A stretch of DNA of 64,000 nt from contig JBHIYN010000004.1 of the NCBI GenBank assembly GCA_041984235.1, positions 124,001 through 188,000 of the forward strand. The letters run 5' to 3'. The notes beneath the pieces were generated by a model. That model saw only the letters and a program-made list of their open reading frames with translations, had not been told where the DNA came from and searched no databases. Origin of the DNA: JBHIYN01 sp041984235. GTDB taxonomy: Bacteria; Pseudomonadota; Gammaproteobacteria; Ga0077536. Shown in pieces: positions 23,946 through 36,040 of this stretch (position 1 is its first letter; every line of letters begins with the position of its first letter). Both the position numbers and the translations under genes were made by a program.

Positions 23946-26198
23946 ACGCCGGGCGCGGTTCGCGAGGTGGCACAGCGCCGGCGTAAAGGTCACATCGAGC
24001 GCCCAGGCGCAGCTCAGCGTCGCCGCTGCCAATAGCCCGAATTCGGCCTGGCTGCGCAGCTCGCTGACGCCGAGCGAGAGGAAGCCGGCGCCCACGGCGA
24101 GGGTCGTCAGCGATACCGGCCGCACGACACCTGCCAGGGTTGCGGCCAGCGCGTTTTCGGTGTCGCCGTGACGCGCTGCTTCGCGCCTGAAACGGGTGAA
24201 GAAGTGCACCGTGTCGTCGATCGCGATGCCGAACACGGCACATGCAACCAGGCTCGTGGTCAGGCTGAGTGCGATCGGTATGACGCCGAGCAGGCCAAAG
24301 TAGAACAGCACCGGCAGGGCATTCGGTATCAGCGCGAGGGCACCGACTGTGAGCGAGCGGAAGGCGAGTGCGAGAACCGCGAAGATCGCCAGGCAGGCCG
24401 CACCCAGGCTGGCGACCTGACCGCGAGCGATGGCGTCGACACTGCGCGCGGTGAGGTAGGTGGTGCCGGTGACCTCACCGGTGATACCGGCGGGCAGCGT
24501 CGCCAGGCGCTGCGTGATGCGGGCGCCGAGCGCATTGACGGCGGCAGTCGAAAGCGCATCGCTGCGCACGTGCAGCATGGTGCTGGAGAATGACGGGTCC
24601 GCGAAGCGCCGTACGGCGTCACCGCCGGCTGCCAGCAGCACGTGCGCGGCCAGCCGCTCGTTTTGCGGCAGCACCGACACGCGCGCCTGGTCCGGGGCGA
24701 CGGCCCGGAACAGCGCGGCCACGTAGTCCGCCAGCGAGTAGACGCCGCCGATCTCGGGCTGTGCTTCGAGCCACGCGTCGAGGGCGGCCACCGCGGACAG
24801 CGCATCGGGTTGCCTGAACGTATGGGGGTTCTCAACGGTGAGCATCACGCGCAGCGGCACGGGGCCGGCGAAATGCTCGGCCAGTCGTTCGAACTGGCCA
24901 TGCACCGCGCTGTCCGGTGAGAAGTTTCGCAGCACGGCGGTATCGACCTGCACACGTGCCGCGGCGACGAGCGACAGCACACCGAGCACGGCCCCGGTGC
25001 AGACGATCGTACGACGCCACGCCATGATGCGGCGCGCCATCGCCCGGCCCAGCGCGTCGGCCGCGCCAGGGGCTGCGTGTCGTCGTGCCGGCAGGATCAC
25101 CAGTCCGGCCGGAACGACGATTAGGGTACTGCCCCAGGCCAGCACCACGCCGAGCGCGGTGAACAGACCAAACACGCGGATCGACGCGATGTCGCTGGTG
25201 CAGAGCGCTGCGAAAGCGACACTGGTGGTCAGTGCGGTGACGGCCAGCGGGACGGACACTTCGCTCACTGCACGTGCGGCGGCGGCGTGGTTTCCGTCGC
25301 TCCCCAACTGGCGATCGAACTCGGTCACCATGTGCACCGCGTAGGCAAATCCAATCACGTAGACGACCGGCGCCAGCATGACGGTGACGAAGTCGGGTTG
25401 GTGGCCGGCAGCGATGAACGCGGCGCAGGTCAGCAGGGTCGCGATGAGGTTGCTCGATACCGGCAGCACCACCCCGCGCAGCGAGCGAAAGCCGAGCGCA
25501 GCGACCAGCAGCGTGGCACCGATCGCCAGTGGAATGACACGGTAGAGGTCGGCGCGCAGGATGCGGCCGACCTCCAGCCGTACACGCAACGGGCCTGACA
25601 CCACGACATCGAGCAAGCCGGCCTCGTTCTGTGCGATGGCGACGATCGCATCGACGCGTTGCAGCAACTCGACACTGCCGAGTCCGGCGGCGAAGTGCAC
25701 CACGCTCAGGGCGGCGCTGCCGTCGTCCGCGAGCAAGCGCCCGCCGACCAGCGGGTCGGCGGTGGCGCGCGCGAGCAGATGCGCCGCCGCCGTGTCGTCT
25801 GCCGGCAACTGGCGCAGGTAAGGGTCGATGCGGGTCGTGTCGACACCGATCTCGATCGCGATGGCGTTGGCCAGGCTGTCGACGCCGGTGACGCCGGGGA
25901 CGCGCTCTACGTGGCGTGTGAAACGCTCCAGCGCGGCGAGTTCGGCAGCGCCCAGCGGGCGTTCACCGATAAGAGCGACCAGCAGGCTGTCGTCGTCGTC
26001 GAAGTAGCGCTGTGCACGGGCGTAGATCGCGTTCGCGGCGGAGTCCTGAGGCAGCAGCGCGTTCATCGACGGGTCGACGTCGAAGCGTGGGGTCAGGGTA
26101 ACGGGATCGAACAGCTGTGTGACGGCAGCCAGCGCGAGCATGGCTGCCATGATCAGCACCAACCACGGACGCGCCAGCGCGAAGCGGGTCGGGGTCAC
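23907..26198 (-). CDS. RND/MMPL-family inner-membrane transporter
   Basis: 763 residues in the two-fold repeat of MMPL/RND exporters: one N-terminal helix (LVLIMAAMLALAAVTQLF), a large periplasmic loop starting DVDPSMNALLPQDS, about five helices with PVVYVIGFAYAVHMVTEF, then the same again with a second loop and AVFGIAIDDTVHFFTRFR. The latter segments are the sterol-sensing-domain-like helices with Asp/His residues in the proton path. Together with the LolA-like, DUF1329 and DUF1302 genes it probably carries a lipophilic compound out of the inner membrane. Its start overlaps the LolA-like stop (ATGA), and its 3' end overlaps the convergent ATP-grasp gene. Confidence 0.88.
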   Translation of the reverse strand: MTPTRFALARPWLVLIMAAMLALAAVTQLFDPVTLTPRFDVDPSMNALLPQDSAANAIYARAQRYFDDDDSLLVALIGERPLGAAELAALERFTRHVERVPGVTGVDSLANAIAIEIGVDTTRIDPYLRQLPADDTAAAHLLARATADPLVGGRLLADDGSAALSVVHFAAGLGSVELLQRVDAIVAIAQNEAGLLDVVVSGPLRVRLEVGRILRADLYRVIPLAIGATLLVAALGFRSLRGVVLPVSSNLIATLLTCAAFIAAGHQPDFVTVMLAPVVYVIGFAYAVHMVTEFDRQLGSDGNHAAAARAVSEVSVPLAVTALTTSVAFAALCTSDIASIRVFGLFTALGVVLAWGSTLIVVPAGLVILPARRHAAPGAADALGRAMARRIMAWRRTIVCTGAVLGVLSLVAAARVQVDTAVLRNFSPDSAVHGQFERLAEHFAGPVPLRVMLTVENPHTFRQPDALSAVAALDAWLEAQPEIGGVYSLADYVAALFRAVAPDQARVSVLPQNERLAAHVLLAAGGDAVRRFADPSFSSTMLHVRSDALSTAAVNALGARITQRLATLPAGITGEVTGTTYLTARSVDAIARGQVASLGAACLAIFAVLALAFRSLTVGALALIPNALPVLFYFGLLGVIPIALSLTTSLVACAVFGIAIDDTVHFFTRFRREAARHGDTENALAATLAGVVRPVSLTTLAVGAGFLSLGVSELRSQAEFGLLAAATLSCAWALDVTFTPALCHLANRARRSATLAPDQRLAP

Positions 26199-26986
26199 GG
26201 CTGGCTGCGCCTGATCTCGGCGAAGCTGAACAGACTGTCGCGCAGCGGAACGTCAACCTCGATGGCGGTGATATCGATCTCGGTGCGTGAATCGTACCTG
26301 TGGTTGTACATGATCGTGCGCCGCGCGACCGGGTAGCCGTCGACTTCCTCGATCGCGTCCAGCGGTACCACCAGGGTCTTGTCCAGGGTTCCGCCGCGGC
26401 CATGGAATTCCGTTCTTACCGGAATGCAGGTCCCGCGCTCGAGATAGGTCCGGATCAGTGCGTATCCCGCCGTGCCCCCCGCAGGTCGGGTCTCGAGCAC
26501 GTATACCGGCACGCCGTCCAGCTCGCCGTCGGCGGTACGCCGCGTGCGATCGTCATCGAGGAAGCTCTCGAAATGCATCGCGTCCTCGTAGGTCAGGTCG
26601 GTTGCGAGCACCGAGTTGGAGGTGCCGCCACCGACCATGCGCCGCGCGCGGCCGGTATCGGGTGTGTACACGTAGAGCTCGGGATCGCCGCCGCGGCGGT
26701 GATTGAGGAGGACCTTGAGACCCGCCTCCGCGGGCGGACGCTCAACCACGAACAGTACCTTGAGCGCATCGTCCGGGAATCGCTTCCAGTACACCCGGCG
26801 GACCGATTCCCGCTGCCAGCCGTCCGCGCTGAGTACGCGCACGCGCTGCGTCTGAATCATGCTCTTGCGCGGCAGGGCATGTTCGATGCAGCTCCGGAGC
26901 TGCGCGTCGACGGTGTCCGGCCTGGCGTCGGCCAGGGCTGTGCCGCAGACTGCGGCAAGAACCAGCGCACGCAGCACGGCCGTCAT
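26195..26986 (-). CDS. LolA-like outer-membrane lipoprotein-sorting family protein
   Basis: 263 residues with a signal peptide (MTAVLRALVLAAVCGTALADA). The mature part has the LolA/LolB-like half-barrel pattern: MIQTQRVRVLSADGWQRES, a charged VYWKRFPDD strand, LYVYTPDTGRARRMVGG, DLTYEDAMHFESF and the late IEVDVPLRDSLFSFAEI. This is typical of the periplasmic partner encoded with RND proteins, which binds an acyl or other lipophilic chain and shuttles it. ATG 26986 overlaps the DUF1329 stop, and its own stop overlaps the RND start, so the three are translationally coupled. The frame remains open further upstream, but the signal peptide fixes this start. Confidence 0.82.
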   Translation of the reverse strand: MTAVLRALVLAAVCGTALADARPDTVDAQLRSCIEHALPRKSMIQTQRVRVLSADGWQRESVRRVYWKRFPDDALKVLFVVERPPAEAGLKVLLNHRRGGDPELYVYTPDTGRARRMVGGGTSNSVLATDLTYEDAMHFESFLDDDRTRRTADGELDGVPVYVLETRPAGGTAGYALIRTYLERGTCIPVRTEFHGRGGTLDKTLVVPLDAIEEVDGYPVARRTIMYNHRYDSRTEIDITAIEVDVPLRDSLFSFAEIRRSQP

Positions 26987-28353
26987 GAGCCGAGGCGCCG
27001 CAGCGCCGGCTGGGTCATGTACAGGCCGGCCAGGTCGGCCTTCGGATCGAGCCGGGTGCGCCAGTCGCCGCGGCAACGCTCGGCCTGCAGCACGCGGGTC
27101 ACCCGGTGGCTCTGGATGTCATGGCTGATCAGCCAGTTGAAGCTCCACTCCGGGCGGCCGTCGCTGCTCAGCTCGCGATGTTCCCCGTGCACGCGTTGGC
27201 CGGAGCCGGTTTCGAAGCCCTTCCATATTTCACCGCGTCGATCGTAGGTGATCGCCTGCAGTACGCCCAGGTTGCGCGCGTCGAGATAAACGCGCCGCTT
27301 GCCGACCGGGGCGTTGGGGTACCCGGTCGGTTCGCACTCGAAAACGATCGCCTCCGGCACCAGCGACTTGCCGACATACCAGTAGCTGCTCCCCGCGCCG
27401 CCGCCAACCAGGGGGTGTGTCCAGTTCGCGTTGTCCGGCCGCCACTGGAAGTGGCTGGAGCCGAGCAGCGGGCCGCGGTGGATGATGCGGTAGTTACCCC
27501 AGGTCAGCATCGGATCCCCGGCCGCCCACGCGTCCGAGAGGTAGAGATTCATGCCAGGCACGTAGGGCTCGAAGCGCTGGTTGGCCGGGAAACGGCGGAC
27601 ACGCTTGAGGTTGGGCAGGTAGCCGAACAGGTCCGGGACCCTTCGCTGGTCGTACGGCCAGATGCTGAGGAAGGCTGAACCCTTGACGTCGTTGGTGTGG
27701 GTGAACCACAGCGACTGCATACGCGTTTCGTGTTCGTGGCCTGCGAGGTAGGGGCCATCTGCGTCCGGGTGGACCAGGCCAGTGCACTGCTGCTCGGCCC
27801 ACACGAAGTCATAGGCATACTGCTCCTCTCCGTCGCGCCCGCTGACCACGGCGGGAAAGGCGTACATCGCCTTGTCATGGCGACCCCAGGCAAGAGTCAG
27901 GTTGGCGATCGCCTCGTCGCCGCTGCGTGGATCGGGAAAAGGCAGGCCACCGACCCACGGCGCGCCTTCGCGCGTGTACACGTTGCCGATGGCATCGAAT
28001 ACCGCGCGTCCGCGGTTGCGTAGCGTGGCATCGAGAAAGAAAGGCGGGAACAGCGTGTCAATCGCGTTCTCCGTCGGCTGGATGAAGAAACGCCGGCCAT
28101 CCTGAACGACCTCCTGGTAGAGCAGCGGATCGACGAGATCCTGCACCAGCTCGATGTTGTCCCGGTCGATGACGTCGCCGACCCGCACCCGTCCACGGGT
28201 GAACGTTTCGATGTCGCGCAGCTCGTCGGGATAGGCGGCGCCCGCGTCGCCGCTCTCGGCGACGATCGGCCACAGGCTCGCGAGCAGGCCGCTGCTGCTG
28301 GCGGCGAGGAAGCTACGCCGCGCGTAGTCGAAGGGGTAGCGGCGGATGTGCAT
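26983..28353 (-). CDS. DUF1329 periplasmic protein with Tat-like signal
   Basis: 456 residues of the DUF1329 type, related in fold to LolA/LolB lipoprotein carriers. The N-terminus has ARRSFLAASSSGLLASLW, a twin-arginine-like signal with Arg12-Arg13 followed by a weak hydrophobic stretch. Later features include LWFTHTNDVKGSAFLSIW, YLPNLKRVRRFPANQRFE and the YDRRGEIWKGFE segment typical of this family. DUF1329 is usually encoded with a DUF1302 outer-membrane protein and an RND transporter, as here. A role in bridging the periplasm for a hydrophobic molecule is the usual inference. ATG 28353 lies 13 bp after the DUF1302 stop. Confidence 0.87.
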   Translation of the reverse strand: MHIRRYPFDYARRSFLAASSSGLLASLWPIVAESGDAGAAYPDELRDIETFTRGRVRVGDVIDRDNIELVQDLVDPLLYQEVVQDGRRFFIQPTENAIDTLFPPFFLDATLRNRGRAVFDAIGNVYTREGAPWVGGLPFPDPRSGDEAIANLTLAWGRHDKAMYAFPAVVSGRDGEEQYAYDFVWAEQQCTGLVHPDADGPYLAGHEHETRMQSLWFTHTNDVKGSAFLSIWPYDQRRVPDLFGYLPNLKRVRRFPANQRFEPYVPGMNLYLSDAWAAGDPMLTWGNYRIIHRGPLLGSSHFQWRPDNANWTHPLVGGGAGSSYWYVGKSLVPEAIVFECEPTGYPNAPVGKRRVYLDARNLGVLQAITYDRRGEIWKGFETGSGQRVHGEHRELSSDGRPEWSFNWLISHDIQSHRVTRVLQAERCRGDWRTRLDPKADLAGLYMTQPALRRLGS

Positions 28354-28366
28354 GTAGCGCCGTTGC

Positions 28367-30664
28367 TCAGAAATAGTAGGTGACGCGCACGAAAATCTCG
28401 TCGGCGAAGTCCAGACTTTCCATGATGTCATCATTCTGGTCGCCGCCTTGCTCGATGAGGTTGGCGTAGATATCGAACTGCCAGTCGTCGCTCGGGCGGT
28501 AACGCACTCCGGGTTGCACCAGGTAGCCGCCCTCGACGTCGATGAGCAAGGCGAGGTCGAGGCGCCAGAGCAGGCTGCGCGAAGGCTGCTGAAAGGCGAA
28601 CACCACGTAGTCAGCGGCATCGGAGCCGCGCGGGCTGGCGGCCCCGTCGACCAGTGCGGCCGCGGTAAAATCGCCGCTCACCGGATCGATGAAAGTGCTG
28701 AACGGGACCGACTCGGTGCCGCTCAGGTGGCGCCCGAACAGGTCGGATTGTTCCCGATGCATCCATTGCCAGACCATGTAGGTCGCCGGGAACGCGTCGG
28801 AGAAGCGGTGGAATTTCTCGACGATCAGCGCCGAGACTATCTCGGTCGCCTCGATGAAATTGAAGCTGAGACCGAGGTCAGTGAATTTCTTGTTCGGTGT
28901 CACGGCGACCTCGCCGCGGACGATGATCGAGTCGAGGAACGAGCCCGGATCGTCCGCGCGGGTGAGATAGTTCGCTCCGATCGCGAACACCTGCTCGCGC
29001 TTGAACTCACGTGTGGCCCAGGCCCGGAAGCTCCCGAGATAACTGTGAAAGGCCTCCATGGTGCGCAGCGCGTCGGCGACATTTCCCTCGGAACCGAAGC
29101 CGAAGACCTGGCGTGCGGCCCACTGGTTCGCCGGCCACTCGTCGACCGCCGTGCGCAGCGCTTTCATGGGATCGAGCCGTGCACGCCCGATGAGGTGCCA
29201 GAACTCGGTCGAGCCGGCGCCGAAGGGGTCCGGTGCGATCGGCGAGCCGCAGCGGTCGAGGCGCGCGTGTCCGCCACCGACCGCCCGCGGCATCGGGTCG
29301 AGGCCGCTCGCGATCAGTGCGCCCTGCAGCGGGCCGGCTGGCAGCACTGCGCCGCCCGGGGTCAGCGCGCCGCCGCCGAAGCCGCTCAGGAGCCGGTTGG
29401 TCTGGTTGGCCGGACCGGCGCAGAACCCGTTGGCAAGTGCGCCGTTGTAGAGCGGTGCCTCGGCATAGCGGAACACGCCGTCCGGGTTGCGGCGGTTCGT
29501 GTACATGAGGAGCATCGTAAGTTGGTCGGTGAGCGGCATGTTCAACCGTACGCCGAAGTTCACCGCGCCCTCGGCGTCCTCGAACTCGTCGCGCTCGTCG
29601 AGCGTGGTGCTGTGCGCGATCAGGTTGTATGCGGAGTTCTGAGGCGGCAGCACCGTCGGTGAGAACATCGAAGCGAACACGTCGATGTCCCAGTTGTTGG
29701 CGAACGTGTAGCTCACCCGCAGCGTCGGCGAGGCGATGCGCTGGTCCTGGAATTCCTCGCCGCCTGGTCCCAGGGTCAGATGTCGGCGCAGGTCGAGTCC
29801 GTTGACCACGTCCATGACGCGGAAGAAATAGGCTTCGCCCCAAGCGATACTCTGATTGCCGACACGGATCCACAACGGGCCGTCGTTGAAGTCGAGGTAG
29901 GCGGCCGGGACGTCGATCACGACGTCCGGCGTGGCCCATTCCGTGAGGGTGCTGCGCGTGCCCCAGAAGGAATTCTCGAACAGGTTGCCAACGTGGCCGT
30001 CGGTGAAGCGTGAGGTCGCATCGACGTAGGCACGCAGCTTGACGAAGCCGGCAAGAGCATCGTTGAAGCGCGCCTGCACGTCGAGTTCGAGGCGGGTGTT
30101 GAAGAGGTTGAAGTTGAAGTCGTCTTCGAGCGCCGCGCCCTGGTCACTGAACCCGGACGCCGCAGTACCGGCGACGCCCGGTGATACGCCGGGCACGAAC
30201 GCCGAGCCGCCACCGTTGGGGCACAGCACGCCACGCAGGCTGCCATTACCGGCGAGCCCCGTGCTGCCGGCCGCGATCGCATTGAGATGGCCGAAGCGGC
30301 AATTCACGGGTGACAGCGTATTCGCGCCAGCCGCGACGGTGCGAATACCGGCGCGCGCCCCGCCCGCCAGGGTTGCGGCCGCACCCTGCTCGAAGAACCC
30401 GGCGACCCCGTCGGCGTTGACGAAGGTCGTGGTCGGGATCCGGGCGTTGCTGCCGCTGCCCCAGGCAGGGTGCGTGTAATGCGGCGTGATGCGGTCGTTG
30501 AACACGCTGCCCATCAGGTTGAGCTCGTTGCCGTTCGAAGCGAGGCCCCATGCAATCTCCTGGCGTACTAGGCCGCTGAGACTGAGGTCGAAGGCCGCCG
30601 CGGGCGTCGGAGCCGCGACTAGCAGCGCAATGGCCACGCAGGACGGACGGGGGCGGGGTAGCAT
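28367..30664 (-). CDS. DUF1302 outer-membrane beta-barrel protein
   Basis: 765 residues with a signal peptide (VAIALLVAAPTPAAA-F) and a long array of amphipathic strands ending in RVTYYF with a terminal Phe, the outer-membrane barrel sorting signal. Segments such as NQSIAWGEAYFFRVMDVVNG and VRYRPSDDWQFDIYANLI are typical of DUF1302 proteins. The family is thought to form barrels for hydrophobic compounds, and is encoded with DUF1329. It is the first gene of the leftward operon DUF1302-DUF1329-LolA-RND. The start has a GAGG-like site 6-9 bp upstream, and the divergent 281-bp region to gcvT carries its promoter. Confidence 0.88.
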   Translation of the reverse strand: MLPRPRPSCVAIALLVAAPTPAAAFDLSLSGLVRQEIAWGLASNGNELNLMGSVFNDRITPHYTHPAWGSGSNARIPTTTFVNADGVAGFFEQGAAATLAGGARAGIRTVAAGANTLSPVNCRFGHLNAIAAGSTGLAGNGSLRGVLCPNGGGSAFVPGVSPGVAGTAASGFSDQGAALEDDFNFNLFNTRLELDVQARFNDALAGFVKLRAYVDATSRFTDGHVGNLFENSFWGTRSTLTEWATPDVVIDVPAAYLDFNDGPLWIRVGNQSIAWGEAYFFRVMDVVNGLDLRRHLTLGPGGEEFQDQRIASPTLRVSYTFANNWDIDVFASMFSPTVLPPQNSAYNLIAHSTTLDERDEFEDAEGAVNFGVRLNMPLTDQLTMLLMYTNRRNPDGVFRYAEAPLYNGALANGFCAGPANQTNRLLSGFGGGALTPGGAVLPAGPLQGALIASGLDPMPRAVGGGHARLDRCGSPIAPDPFGAGSTEFWHLIGRARLDPMKALRTAVDEWPANQWAARQVFGFGSEGNVADALRTMEAFHSYLGSFRAWATREFKREQVFAIGANYLTRADDPGSFLDSIIVRGEVAVTPNKKFTDLGLSFNFIEATEIVSALIVEKFHRFSDAFPATYMVWQWMHREQSDLFGRHLSGTESVPFSTFIDPVSGDFTAAALVDGAASPRGSDAADYVVFAFQQPSRSLLWRLDLALLIDVEGGYLVQPGVRYRPSDDWQFDIYANLIEQGGDQNDDIMESLDFADEIFVRVTYYF

Positions 30665-30945
30665 GGCGGACCTCGTACGGGCTGGGCGCCGCCGGCCGGA
30701 CCGGCCACGGTGCGCTGCCGTCCGTCACCGCGCGGGTCCCGCCGATACGGTGGGCTTACCGGTTTGTTACACCCCGCGCGCGATCGGTTCACGCAGGAGC
30801 TGCCGTGCGCCACACGATGCCGGGCGCGAGCCGCAGCAGGAGCCGGTGCGGGCATATGGCCGCGCTCCGCTTGCGGCGCTGGCCGTGAACGGACTCCGCA
30901 TCGCCCGGATGGCGCTCGCCGGGCATCCTGCGTTACCCTGCCGGC
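30665..30945 (+). promoter_or_regulatory. 281-bp divergent intergenic region (DUF1302 operon and gcvT)
   Basis: This is the control region for two divergent units. I searched it for a glycine riboswitch ahead of gcvT and saw no matching core, nor a U-rich hairpin. TTGTTACACC around 30764 is the least GC-rich spot. Nothing more specific can be called. Confidence 0.3.
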
Positions 30946-32064
30946 ATGAGTCGTGACGCTGTCGCCGCGCCACCCCGACCGACGCCGCTGCACGCCCTGC
31001 ACCAGGCGCTGGACGCGCGCCTGGTCACCTTCGCCGGCTACGCGCTGCCGGTGCAGTACGCCGGCGGCATCAAGCACGAGCACCTGCACACGCGGGCCTC
31101 GGCCGGCCTGTTCGACGTGTCGCACATGGGCCAGATTGCGATCGCCGCGGATGCCGCCGCACTCGAGACCGTCGTCCCCGGCGAGATCGAGGCACTGGGC
31201 GCCTGGCGCCAGCGCTACAGCGTACTGACCAACGACGCCGGCGGCATCATCGACGATCTCATGGTCACGCGCCTGCCGGACAGCTTTTTCGTCGTCGTCA
31301 ACGCGGCCTTCAAGAGCGCGGTGCTGGCGCACCTGCGAGCGCGGCTCGGCGCGGAGCGTGTGACCTTGCTCGAGGAGCGCGCGCTGCTCGCCCTGCAGGG
31401 GCCGGCCGCCGCCGCGGTGCTCGACGCGCTCGGCGTCGCGACCGCGAGCCTGCCCTTCATGGCGGCGCGCGAGTGCGACATCGCCGGGGTCCACTGCCTG
31501 GTCAACCGCTGCGGGTACACCGGCGAGGACGGTTTCGAGATTGCGCTCGCGGCGGGCGACGCCGCGATGCTCGCACGACGCCTGCTGGAGGATGCACGGG
31601 TCGAGCCGATCGGACTCGGCGCGCGCGACTCGCTGCGGCTGGAGGCAGGGCTGTGCCTGTCCGGCACCGATATCGACGCGACCACCACGCCGGCGGTGGC
31701 CGATCTCGCCTGGGTGGTGGCGCGCAAGTACCGCGAGGGGCGTGCGGACGCGCGCTTCCCGGGCGCTGACGTGGTGCTGAATGAGCTCGCTGCGGGTGTG
31801 CCGCGGCGGCGGGTCGGCCTGCGCCCGCGCGGGCGTGCGCCGGTGCGCGGCGGTGCCGTGCTGCACGACGCCGGCGGCGCCGAGGTTGGTAGAATCACGT
31901 CCGGCGGATTCGGACCCAGCGTGGAGCATCCGATCGCGATGGGCTACGTCGACTCCGGCCTTGCCGCCCCCGGCACGGTGCTTGCGGTGAACCTGCGCGG
32001 GCGCACGCACGAGGTCGAAGTCACCGCACTGCCGTTCGTCGCCCACCGTTACTTCAAACCCTGA
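30946..32064 (+). CDS. gcvT: Glycine cleavage system T protein (aminomethyltransferase)
   Basis: 372 residues of the GcvT fold. TFAGYALPVQYAGGIKHEH, FDVSHMGQI, the folate-side segment NRCGYTGEDGFEI, and RDSLRLEAGLCLSGTDID are conserved GcvT features, and the C-terminal barrel has VGRITSGGFGPSVEHPIAMGYV. It transfers the methylene of the aminomethyl group on GcvH to tetrahydrofolate, releasing ammonia. First gene of the gcvT-gcvH-gcvP operon. ATG 30946 gives 11 residues before the conserved start, and no strong ribosome site is visible, so the exact start is moderately certain. Confidence 0.95.
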   Translation: MSRDAVAAPPRPTPLHALHQALDARLVTFAGYALPVQYAGGIKHEHLHTRASAGLFDVSHMGQIAIAADAAALETVVPGEIEALGAWRQRYSVLTNDAGGIIDDLMVTRLPDSFFVVVNAAFKSAVLAHLRARLGAERVTLLEERALLALQGPAAAAVLDALGVATASLPFMAARECDIAGVHCLVNRCGYTGEDGFEIALAAGDAAMLARRLLEDARVEPIGLGARDSLRLEAGLCLSGTDIDATTTPAVADLAWVVARKYREGRADARFPGADVVLNELAAGVPRRRVGLRPRGRAPVRGGAVLHDAGGAEVGRITSGGFGPSVEHPIAMGYVDSGLAAPGTVLAVNLRGRTHEVEVTALPFVAHRYFKP

Positions 32065-32089
32065 ACCGCGACTCCGGGAGAACCCCTGC

Positions 32090-32467
32090 ATGAGCGACCT
32101 GCAATACACCAAGGACCACGAGTGGCTGCGCCCCGAAAGTGACGGCAGCCTGACCGTGGGCATCACCGACTATGCCCAGGAGCAGCTCGGCGACGTCGTC
32201 TACGTCGAGCTGCCCGAGATCGGTGCGGCACTCGACGTGGGTGCGCAGGCGGCCGTGGTCGAATCGGTCAAGGCCGTCGGTGAGATCGCGATGCCACTGA
32301 ACGCCACGGTGGCCGCGGTCAACGAACGCCTCGCCGACGAGCCTGAGCTGGTCAACGGCGATCCGCTCGGTGACGGCTGGCTGATGCGCATCACCCCCGC
32401 CGGCGACGGCGGCGACGCGGAATTCCTCGACGAAGCCGCTTACCAGGCCTTCGTCGCCAGCCTGTGA
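32090..32467 (+). CDS. gcvH: Glycine cleavage system H protein
   Basis: 125 residues, the normal GcvH length, with KDHEWLRPESDGSLTVGITD at the N-terminus and the lipoylation loop VVESVKAVGEI; Lys61 is the lipoyl attachment residue. The C-terminal DEAAYQAFV matches the family. GcvH shuttles the aminomethyl group between GcvP, GcvT and the dihydrolipoyl dehydrogenase. It starts 25 bp after gcvT with a GGGAGA ribosome site and lies 28 bp before gcvP. Confidence 0.96.
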   Translation: MSDLQYTKDHEWLRPESDGSLTVGITDYAQEQLGDVVYVELPEIGAALDVGAQAAVVESVKAVGEIAMPLNATVAAVNERLADEPELVNGDPLGDGWLMRITPAGDGGDAEFLDEAAYQAFVASL

Positions 32468-32495
32468 GCGCGGCGCGCGCACGCGGGGGCCGGGC

Positions 32496-35390
<2,895 letters not shown>

Positions 35391-35487
35391 GCACACGCCG
35401 CGACGCCGGCACGGTCCGACAGCGTTCTGGTGTGCCCGGTTCCGAGTAATATGAGCGGCCCGATCCGGGTCACCCCGAGGAGCGCCG

Positions 35488-35961
35488 ATGTCCGCAAGCC
35501 AATGCCTGACCGCGTCCATGCTGGAAGTCGGCATGCGCCACGACTGCGAGCTCAGCTTCAGCCGTGAACAGGTCGAGACCTACTGCGCGCTGAGCGGTGA
35601 CCACAACGCGATCCACCACGACGTCGAAGCCGCGCAGTTGCGTTTTCCCGGGGTCGACGACATCGTCGTGCCGGGCGGCCTGATCCAGATCGCGATCACC
35701 GGCCTGTTCGGCTCCCTGCTGCCCGGCGACGGCAGCCTCGGCCTGACCTTCACGCCGGAACGCTTCCGCAAGCCCGTCTGCCCTGGCGACGTCATCGGCG
35801 TGAGCGTGGAGGTGACGCGCCTGCGCGGCCCCATGGTCGAGCTCGACGTCACTATCCGCGACGCCGGCGGCACCCGTATCGGCACCGCGTCCTCGCGCGT
35901 GCTGGCGCCGGACGATGCCTACCGGGCATGGTGGGAGGCGCGCAACCCGACGCCGGGCTGA
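35488..35961 (+). CDS. MaoC-like hydratase/dehydratase
   Basis: 157 residues, a single hot-dog domain. The hydratase motif YCALSGDHNAIHHDVEAA, close to the canonical SGDxNPxHxD, places the catalytic Asp and His, and VVPGGLIQIAITGLFGSLL forms the long central helix. Such proteins are (R)-specific enoyl-CoA hydratases or dehydratases of beta-hydroxyacyl-CoAs. It lies after gcvP with a 97-bp gap and a GAGGAG ribosome site, so it is probably separately transcribed or read through. The next gene (luciferase-like) follows in the same direction. Confidence 0.85.
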   Translation: MSASQCLTASMLEVGMRHDCELSFSREQVETYCALSGDHNAIHHDVEAAQLRFPGVDDIVVPGGLIQIAITGLFGSLLPGDGSLGLTFTPERFRKPVCPGDVIGVSVEVTRLRGPMVELDVTIRDAGGTRIGTASSRVLAPDDAYRAWWEARNPTPG

Positions 35962-36040
35962 GCGTGGTCCGTGCCCGTGGTCGTCAGCGGGCGCGGGTAG
36001 CGTAGAATCCGGTCCTTCTTTTAGAACGGGGAGGACCACC

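Noticed and set aside
30665..30945. Glycine riboswitch ahead of gcvT
   Set aside because: No tandem aptamer core or matching conserved bases could be found by eye; ordinary leader is assumed.
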